Assembly: GCF_041260155.1 (NCBI RefSeq)
Contig: NC_091943.1
Location: 21,390,283 to 21,454,282 of the forward strand
DNA from: Ptychodera flava
Lineage: Eukaryota > Hemichordata > Enteropneusta > Ptychoderidae
Length of the DNA: 64,000 bases
Reading direction: 5' to 3'
The position numbers and the translations under genes are program-made. Below, one piece after another: positions 57,901-64,000 of the stretch (the stretch's first letter is position 1; the number at the start of each line of letters is the position of its first letter). The notes below the pieces were generated by a model. The model did no database searches. It was not told the DNA's origin and was given only the letters and a program-made list of their open reading frames with translations.

Positions 57901-60900
57901 AATATGAAAAAAAATCCAGTTTTGCTCTACCTCACATGTTTGCTTTCATCTGTGTCTCTTGTTATAATTCTCTTCATTCTTGCTCTTCAACAAAGAGCCA
58001 CATATTGTAGATGTATTTAACAAAGAAGTATGACAAGATATGATTAGATCACAGACCCTTGAGAAACTCCAGGGTCTATGATTAGACGTAATATTGACAG
58101 GAGAAGATATTATCTATAAAATGCTTTCAAAAATTTTCTTTTTTGAGTAAGGAGAAAGGTTGCATTCTATACAAAATGTCACATGTGATGAAGAGACCCT
58201 CAAGAAATAAAACTTTTGTATTGTATCTCATCAGAGTGATGTGTGGATATGCATGGAGTTGATGGCAACCTGTGTTGAAAAACTTATGAAACGACTTCAA
58301 GGCCCGATACCAGAGAGAATCCTGGGTAAAATGACAGTTGCAGTAAGTCAAACAGTCGTATTCGCTTTCTTTCTGTAGAACACAGCACTGACATTCTAGC
58401 ACTTTATTTTCAATGATTTTTTTTTCCAGGTTTGTCATTGTTTGCTGATTAGTTTTTATAGAAGTTCTAATTTCAGGATGTTAGTGTTTATTTTAAAATC
58501 TGGCCAAATGTACGGAATAACAATTTCTGTGCTTAAATCCAGATTTAAAAATGTCATAATCTGACTCTGTCAGTTTCCAAGTCCAGCTGAGCCATTGTAG
58601 GTGTATCAATAGATGAGGATGTATTGCAATGTATCATGTACGTGTACATATGTTTATTCAGCATTGCATGGCTTAGCTTCAGTCTTTGGTCTTGTCTTTT
58701 TCAGATCGTTAGGGCACTGAACTATTTAAAAGAAACGCACGGTGTTATACACAGAGGTAGGTGTGAGGTAGCTTCTGCCTTTACGAGTGTCCCATCATTT
58801 GATCGTATGCTGAATTGGGGGCCCGGGAGAGAGACAGTATATTTCCCAAAATGAAAGAGATTGTAATCTGCCATGTAAAGTGACATACTGTAGTTTAAAT
58901 GTGAGGTGCAATCAGCTATGCAGTTCATCTCAATGCTCTCGGCCCCTGCTCCTGTTTATCCATATCTTGAAAGATTGCCTAGGGAAACGTACATACTATT
59001 TATGATGAGTTCATTAGTTGCTCAGGACAGGAAGTTCAGGGTATTCGTTGTTATCAAGAATATTACATGTGATCTATGCAGAGTAACCACAACTTAGGAA
59101 TAGAGAGAGCCATCTCCTTCAAAAAGTATGATTGGATCTGTCCAATAGGGCTGTTAGCAAGTGACATCATTGTTCTCTCATTAATATTCAAAAATAAATA
59201 TTTGTCTGCAAATTTAGATTACACATTTGAAATTACAAATTCAAGAACACAAAAAATACAACTTAATAGGCGACTGCTAATGGTAAACCAAACACTAAAG
59301 GACATATTATTAACTCCTCAGACTATAAGCTGCAGTAACAACCACGCATGCAACACTGACAAAATTTGTCTGCATTTCAAGCAGCAGTGTCCGATGTCCC
59401 ACTTGTGCAGCTATATTTAGTAACATATTTAATAACAAACCTGTAACCACGAACAGTGCTATTTACAGTGAATGACATTGCAAAAGGTGACGTTACAGCT
59501 GGTGTAATCTTTGTTCATCCACCTCATAATCTGTGTCCGGCTGTATTACTTCAACGCCAAGATTTCTTTTGAGCAAACTTCAAAGTGATTGAAGATTTAA
59601 ATCACTTCCCAAAGCTTCCAAAGAAATCATTCAATAGAATGGATGAAATTGCTCTCTCCACAGATGTGAAACCCTCAACATCCTGCTAGATGAGAACGGG
59701 ACAGTGAAATTGTGTGATTTTGGAATCAGTGGAAGACTGGTAGATTCCAAGGCCAAGACAAGGAGTGCGGGTTGTGCAGCATACATGGCAGTAAGTGGAA
59801 GCAGCATGTCCTTTCAGAAAATCAATGGTATCGCTCCAGTGTTACATGATTTTTCTCCTCAGGAAAATGAGCGCCCTCTAGAGGTAGTGATGCTGCAGAA
59901 TAATGCTGGGTTCTCTCCCTGTTTTCTTGGCTAGTCCCCGCCTCAGTGACAAGCACAAAGAGGCAGGTAACGGGAAACCGCCATGTATCGAATTACGAAA
60001 TCTGATTGGTTGAATCATGGGGCGCTGTCATTGGCTGTTCAATTTTATTTGGAAGTAACGCTAAAATTATCACAGTTTCAAGATGCGAACGTGGCTAGAA
60101 TTTAACCAAGGATTTAATTACCATTCTTACAAGTTTTGAAATATTGGCAGCTACCAGATTAGACTAAAAAGCACGCGACAAAAAATGATGCACTATGTGC
60201 GGGCATGCGCAATTAACAACTTCCGGGAGACCAAAAACTGTCTCATTTCAAAATGGCGGTTTGCCTGTATCTGCGTCTTACTACGTGCTGCGTCTAGACA
60301 CGTGAGACGCAGTGATCAGCGAAACTGTTTTCCTCAAATTCTCCTCAGGAAAATGAACGCCCTCTAGTGTTAGTGATGCTTCAGAATAGTGCTGTGTTCT
60401 TTCCCTTTTTCTCCTCAAAATGGCGGCAGAGGAAACCAGGTTATTTAGTTATGAACCAAGTAGTCAAATAATCAGTGTCATTCAGGGGGAATAAAGTACC
60501 AGGTTGGAGAAACAAACTGTGAAAATTAAGGGAGAATGCGCATTGGAGGCAGATATTTAGGTTCTTAAACATTTACCATATTCTTTTGGCCTTCCACTTG
60601 TTTAGCGCTCACTTATAAGCTAAAGGGATCAGTTAAGTTTTCACCGGCTTAGTTTTGTGTGAATCAGGAAGTTTATTTTTCCCCACAGGCATAAAAAGGG
60701 ATGACGACCATTCTGATTTTCAAATATTGGTAAACATTAGGTAATTTGGTTCCTTAGTACTAAAATTTGATTTTGAAAGAGAATGGTTGAAAGTTTGAGT
60801 AAAAGTTTAATCTTTTGTTGTCGAAGCGAACTATCTTCAATGACAATTACATGAGGTTCATCATGCATGAACAACTGTGCATACAAAATGGCTTCACCAC

Positions 60901-61242
60901 AGTGGCAGGTCATTGAGATTGATGTGGTATTCAAATAAAAAACTCCCCATGCTCCCTTACTGCAATTATTTTTTTTGACACTGAAAACAGTCTGTAAGTT
61001 ACTGTCTTGCAACAAGTACACTTATGTTTAAACTCAGGTGAGAGTGAAGGTATGATATCAAGATGTGTAGAGAGTTTTTTCATAATCAAATAGACTGGAA
61101 GAGCAGAGCGATATAAGACTTTTCAATCTGCAAGATTTTTTTCTTTTTGTTTGTCCCACAGCCAGAGAGGATAGATCCACCAGACCCAACTGAACCTGGT
61201 TATGACATACGAGCTGATGTGTGGAGTTTGGGAATTTCATTG
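51843..61242 (+). CDS. MAP2K7: MAP kinase kinase 7 (JNK-activating), 9 exons seen, 3' end beyond window, 1-nt frameshift in catalytic loop
   Basis: Dual-specificity kinase that phosphorylates JNK in the stress pathway. Nine exons join in phase to 306 codons if one missing base is allowed. N-terminus: MATSLERKLNNLEARLKAEN (coiled-coil-like), then three JNK-docking D-sites: KRRDRPTIDF, RKPKPGLDL (split by intron 1) and RRRRREFIF. Then AEIDQKLQEIMKQTG. Kinase domain: GEIGSGTCGHV (Gly loop), VIAVK (catalytic Lys), ICMELM (Met gatekeeper), HRDVKPSN loop, CDFG, activation loop DSKAKTRSAGCAAYM with the MKK7-type Ser and Thr, APERIDPPDP and DVWSLGISL. The match to vertebrate MKK7 is very close. Oddities are a GC-AG intron after exon 5, CKGAIIT where human has CFGTFIT, and the lost base at about 59,676 that breaks the frame. 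Later exons were not found in 61.2-64 kb. Confidence 0.96.
51976..54322. other. MAP2K7: MAP2K7 intron 1
   Basis: 2.3 kb. The first 0.5 kb is richer in CpG and may be part of the promoter domain. No conserved exon identified. Confidence 0.5.
52330..52479 (+). other. Small ORF in MAP2K7 intron 1, possible alternative first exon or unrelated
   Basis: 49-codon ORF beginning MAQRRLSIPELLQPVSFSLP in a CpG-containing patch 0.35 kb inside intron 1. RRLSIPEL looks like a basic-hydrophobic docking or PKA-type motif. There is no conserved match and no compelling donor (a weak GTACTG follows GGAAA). Confidence 0.15.
54323..54437 (+). CDS. MAP2K7: MAP2K7 exon 2 (D2 core and D3)
   Basis: 115 nt, phase 1 to phase 2. 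Begins GLDLSS, the hydrophobic half of D2, then RRRRREFIFPGP (D3) and a Pro/Ser/His linker. Acceptor TATACAG, donor GTACTT. Confidence 0.88.
54597..55286. mobile_element. Family C 690-bp TTAA foldback (MAP2K7 intron 2)
   Basis: TTAAGGTTCCAAGACAAG at the left and CTTGTCTTGGAACCTTAA at the right. The arms stay complementary over about 250 bp each (for example TACATTTTCTGAAAGCCTAG with CTAGGCTTTCAGAAAATATA). Confidence 0.88.
55322..55658 (-). mobile_element. Family B MITE, copy 4 (MAP2K7 intron 2)
   Basis: Carries AAATTTTGGTACTAGAGAAA and the end AAGGCATACTGTACCTTAA; inverted relative to copy 2. Confidence 0.75.
55893..55959 (+). CDS. MAP2K7: MAP2K7 exon 3
   Basis: 67 nt, phase 2 to phase 0: AEIDQKLQEIMKQTGILTFD, nearly identical to vertebrate MKK7 upstream of the kinase domain. 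Donor GTATGT. Confidence 0.95.
56493..56606 (+). CDS. MAP2K7: MAP2K7 exon 4 (Gly-rich loop, catalytic Lys)
   Basis: 38 codons, phase 0. Contains LEELGEIGSGTCGHV and ends VIAVK with the ATP-anchoring Lys. Human CGQVWKM becomes CGHVIKM, so the usual Trp is replaced. Donor GTAAGT. Confidence 0.95.
57045..57164 (+). CDS. MAP2K7: MAP2K7 exon 5, followed by GC donor
   Basis: 40 codons, phase 0: QMRRSGNKEENKRILMDLDV, then VVLKSHDSPYIVQC, then KGAIITP. The only frame-preserving join to exon 6 uses the donor GCAAGT. Confidence 0.93.
57165..57170 (+). other. MAP2K7: Non-canonical GC splice donor (GCAAGT)
   Basis: CCG followed by GCAAGT; splicing to the CAG before 58,235 gives ITP-SDVWICMELM, in register with human ITN-TDVFIAMELM. 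Using the GT three bases downstream breaks the frame. Confidence 0.75.
58041..58086. mobile_element. Micro-transposon 2: 30-bp hairpin with 8-bp target duplication (MAP2K7 intron 5)
   Basis: TGATTAGA at 58,041-58,048 is repeated at 58,079-58,086. Between them are 30 bp starting TCACAGACCC and ending CAGGGTCTA, sharing AGACCC, GAGAAA and GGGTCTA with micro-transposon 1. Confidence 0.8.
58235..58342 (+). CDS. MAP2K7: MAP2K7 exon 6 (gatekeeper)
   Basis: 36 codons, phase 0: SDVWICMELMATCVEKLMKR, then LQGPIPERILGKMTVA. Acceptor ATCAG, donor GTAAGT. Confidence 0.95.
58705..58756 (+). CDS. MAP2K7: MAP2K7 exon 7
   Basis: 52 nt, phase 0 to phase 1: IVRALNYLKETHGVIHR plus the first base of the catalytic Asp. 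Acceptor TTTTTCAG, donor GTAGGT. Confidence 0.94.
59664..59790 (+). CDS. MAP2K7: MAP2K7 exon 8 (catalytic loop to activation loop) with 1-nt deletion
   Basis: 127 nt where 128 are needed. The start reads DVKPS in the frame set by exon 7, while NILLDENGTVKLCDFG onward reads in the next frame. The break lies at 59,675-59,777, in CCCTCAACATC. Translated as given it stops at a TAG eight codons in. Acceptor CCACAG, donor GTAAGT. Confidence 0.92.
59852..59927 (+). repeat. Direct repeat E, copy 1 (MAP2K7 intron 8)
   Basis: TCTCCTCAGGAAAATGAGCG continuing through CCTCTAG, AGTGATGCTGCAGAATA and TTCTCTCCCT; copy 2 begins at 60,339. Confidence 0.88.
60339..60410 (+). repeat. Direct repeat E, copy 2
   Basis: TCTCCTCAGGAAAATGAACG continuing through CCTCTAG, AGTGATGCTTCAGAATA and TTCTTTCCCT; about 490 bp from copy 1. 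An AAAATGGCGGC (YY1-like) follows. Confidence 0.88.
60540..60840 (+). mobile_element. Family B MITE, copy 5 (MAP2K7 intron 8, degraded)
   Basis: Contains GAGGCAGATATTTAGGTTC, GGGATGACGACCATTCTGA and GAAAGAGAATGGTTGAAAGT, matching copy 2. The ends are eroded. Confidence 0.65.
61162..61242 (+). CDS. MAP2K7: MAP2K7 exon 9 (last exon in window)
   Basis: 27 codons, phase 0: PERIDPPDPTEPGYDIRADV, then WSLGISL. Donor GTATGT. The downstream kinase C-lobe exons must lie beyond 64,000. Confidence 0.95.
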
Positions 61243-61345
61243 GTATGTATGCATGTGTCTCTAATTGTTGAGCAAAGTCATCCCACCAGATTCAGATTGG
61301 AGACTAACCGTTACCTGTAACCGAATCTGGATCTTATGCTAATTC

Positions 61346-61382
61346 TTAAAGGGACATAAGCTGTAACTTTTGGCAAGTTTTT
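61346..61382 (+). mobile_element. Family A fragment interrupted by element 1
   Basis: TTAAAGGGACATAAGCTGTA continuing ACTTTTGGCAAGTTTTT is a left end of family A that stops exactly where the hairpin of element 1 begins. Confidence 0.7.
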
Positions 61383-62027
61383 AGCTCCCATAGCCATATG
61401 TATATATGGCAATGGAAGCTATTCTTATAGGCTAGGAAAATGTCTGTATGTCTGTATGTCTGTATGTCTGTATGTCTGTATGTCTGTCCGTCAACATCAA
61501 AAACTCCAAAACCGCTGCACATTTCATCTTGATATTTGGTGTGTACATGGATGATGGGCTGTAGATGAGATTTTGTTCAATGAAGTTGTCATTGCCAAAA
61601 ATATGCAAATTAAGTGAAAAAAATGTAAAAACAGTCAAAATTGAAAAAACTCAATAACACTGAGCAGATTACATGAAAAATTAGCATGTAAGTACTTTTG
61701 GCTGACATGAAATGATTGTGCGCATCTTGGGTCAGTATCTTGGACTTGCTATTTTTCATGAATTTTTTTGTAATTTTCTCCCATTTTTGGTCAAAAAATC
61801 TCCTGCTCTGAAACCACAAGTCCGATTGATTTGAAACTTGGTATGGAAGTGCATAGGAGTGACCTTTCCCAAATTTGGGCAAATCGTGGTGAAATTTGCA
61901 TATTTTTAGTTTACACGTCCATGTATAAGGCAGATCTCCATAGACTCCCATGTATAAGGCCACAAAAATAAAAATTTAGTTTCTCATCGTATTCATATTG
62001 CAAAAAGGATGCAGTGACACAATTTTT
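61383..62027 (-). mobile_element. Helentron/HINE-like element 1, copy 2 (about one core repeat)
   Basis: Read on the minus strand it ends in the same hairpin (61,383-61,420), microsatellite (61,438-61,490) and 3' region as the copy ending near 21,558. Only about one core unit (61,780-61,910) is present, against about six there. Confidence 0.65.
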
Positions 62028-62114
62028 AGTCCCCACGGATGAAGCCAGTGAGCTTATAGATTGGGTCATGTCCGTCTGTTCGTCCATCCGTGAGTCCATC
62101 CGTTCACGCAGATA

Positions 62115-63760
62115 TCTCGGATATTTTGACATAATGTCATGTGGACCTTGATGACCTTTGATCTCAAATATACATATTTGTCCATAACTCAGTAACCACA
62201 AGTGCTACCACCCTTCATATATGGTATGATGGGACAGCTTATGACGCCACATATTGTACCTCATTAATTATGCACATATCTAATTTTGAGCGAGCCAATA
62301 GAGCTAGAGGTCTGATTTTTGGTATATAGGGATAACTTAGCAAAACAATTTTTTTGACAAAATGTCACGTGACCTCGGTGACCTTTGACCTCAAATATAC
62401 ATATTTGTCCATAACTCAGTGACCACAAGTGCTACAGCCTTCATGTATGGTATGATGGGACAGCTTAATCGTCCACATCTTGTACCTCATTAATTATGCA
62501 CATATCTAATTTTGAGCGAGCCAATAGAGCTAGAGGTCTGATTTTTGGTATATAGGGATAACTTAGCAAAACAATTTTTTTGACAAAATGTCACGTGACC
62601 TCGGTGACCTTTGACCTCAAATATACATATTTGTGCATAACTCAGTAACCACAAGTGCTACAGCCTTCATGTATGGTATGATGGGACACCTTATGACGCC
62701 ACATATTGTACCTCATTATTATGCGCATATCTAATTTGAGCGAGCCAATAGAGCTAGAGGTCTGATTTTTGGTATATAGGGATAACTTAGCAATACAATT
62801 TTTTTGACAAAATGTCACGTGACCTCTGGTGACCTTTGACCTCAAATATACATATTTGTCCATAACTCAGTAACCACAAGTGCTACAGCCTTCATGTATG
62901 GTATGATGGGACACCTTATGACGCCACATATTGTACCTCATTAATTATGTGCATATCTAATTTTGAGCGAGCCATAGAGCTAGAGGTCTGATTATTATGG
63001 TATTCATGAGCATATTGTACCTCATTTACCATATCTAATTTAGAGACCAGAGATAGTTCTGATTTTTGGTATATGGGGATAACTTAGCAAAACAATTTTT
63101 TTGACAAAATGTCACGTGACCTCGGTTACCTTTGACCTCAAATATACATATTTGTCGCATAACTCGGTAACACAAGTACTACACCCTTCATGTTTGGTAT
63201 GATGGGACACCTTATGACGCCACATACTGTACCTCAATAATTATGCGCATATCTCATTCTGAGCGAGCCAATAGAGCTGGATGTCTGATTTTTGGTATAT
63301 AGGGATAACTATAGGAGAGAAATTTTTTGACCAAATGTCATGTGACCTCGATGACCTTTTACCTAAAATATATGTTTATGTCAATAAATAAGTAACCACA
63401 AGTGCTATGTCCTTTGTATTTAGTAGGATGGGAGACCTTATGACAACACACGCTTTACCTCATTAATTATGTACACATCTAACTGGGCAAGCGAATAGAG
63501 CTAGAGATCTGATTTTTTGGCATATAGGGATTAATTAGCAATATGAATTTTTTTTTCAAAATGTCGTGTGACCTCAATGACCTTTGACCTTGATTATACA
63601 TATATATGCATATTTCAGTAACCACAAGTTCTATACCCTCCAATTTTGATAGGATATTAGACCTTAAGATGTCACATCTTGTACCTCATTTATTATGCGC
63701 ATATGTATTTCTTGGCTGGCCAATACTGCTAGAGGTCTGATCTTTTTTCCCGATTTAGAA
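62115..63760. repeat. Tandem array, about 7 units of about 228 bp
   Basis: Repeated landmark GACCTTTGACCTCAAATATA near 62,147, 62,379, 62,606, 62,832, 63,126, 63,350 and 63,580. The fourth interval is longer (about 290 bp). Units also share ACCTCATTAATTATG and GGTATATAGGGATAACTTAG. Confidence 0.92.
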
Positions 63761-63764
63761 CCAT

Positions 63765-64000
63765 AACTTAGACATGCCTCATGTGTTTCAAATTGGGAAC
63801 AACGACATAGACCTATGTGCCCATAGATCTCAACATATACACTCCAGTGATACTTCTTAATGACCACATTTTCCTGCCCCATCAAGACTAATACTCCTAT
63901 TACAAGTGGGGACTATGTCATTTTGAATGACTTGTTGAGTTAATGGTTGTATCACAGTATTCGATATATCTAATTCTGTATTTTTTCCATTTTATATTCT
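63765..64000 (-). mobile_element. Dispersed repeat P, copy 2
   Basis: Reverse complement of 16,381-16,605, probably continuing beyond the right edge. Confidence 0.87.

Larger units (their letters stand above)
62028..64000 (-). mobile_element. Element 2: related element with seven-unit satellite, running off the window
   Basis: The minus-strand 3' end is marked by AGTCCCCACGGATGAAG and a GTCCGTCTGTTCGTCC tract (62,028-62,105), arranged like the end of element 1. Then come seven units of about 228 bp (62,115-63,760), then block P (63,765-64,000), which recurs at 16.4 kb. Confidence 0.55.

Overview
This is eukaryotic nuclear DNA, most likely from a marine invertebrate. The genes have many small exons (52-193 nt, last exon about 600 nt) separated by introns of 0.2-6.6 kb with GT-AG borders. 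The intergenic and intronic DNA is AT-rich and full of foldback MITEs, satellite-like arrays and simple repeats. The protein sequences resemble animal genes closely, and the kinase is very close to vertebrate MKK7, which suggests a deuterostome (hemichordate, echinoderm or cephalochordate). The sequence alone does not fix the species.

Three protein-coding genes can be read. (1) At 2.7-4.6 kb, minus strand, lies a small three-exon SLC31 copper transporter, closest in layout to CTR2/SLC31A2. (2) At 26.8-51.4 kb, minus strand, lies folylpolyglutamate synthase (FPGS): 11 coding exons, about 669 codons, with a mitochondrial-type leader and a second in-frame Met where the cytosolic form of vertebrate FPGS starts. 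(3) From 51.84 kb to the right edge, plus strand, lies MAP2K7/MKK7 (JNK kinase kinase): nine exons covering the N-terminal docking region and the kinase domain to the middle of the C-lobe. The rest of the gene lies beyond the window. FPGS and MAP2K7 are head to head, with 398 bp between their start codons.

Both large genes need one extra base for an open frame. In MAP2K7 the missing base is inside the HRDVKPSN catalytic loop; in FPGS it is just upstream of the C-terminal block. Both sites fit homopolymer contraction, so assembly error is the leading explanation.

The regions 4.6-26.8 kb and 0-2.7 kb hold no gene I can name. An orphan exon-like ORF with clean splice sites (14,346-14,498) and a nearby ORF with one membrane segment (13,789) may belong to an unrecognised gene. 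The rest is mobile-element debris. It includes three foldback families with TTAA ends (two of them abutting at one TTAA), a TA-flanked foldback, a two-hairpin element with a perfect 33-bp inverted repeat, and Helentron/HINE-like elements with variable core tandem repeats. A satellite array in a MAP2K7 intron carries repeated GTCACGTGAC and DR1-like motifs. Most unusual are two related 30-31 bp hairpins, 35 kb apart, each flanked by its own perfect 8-bp target duplication.
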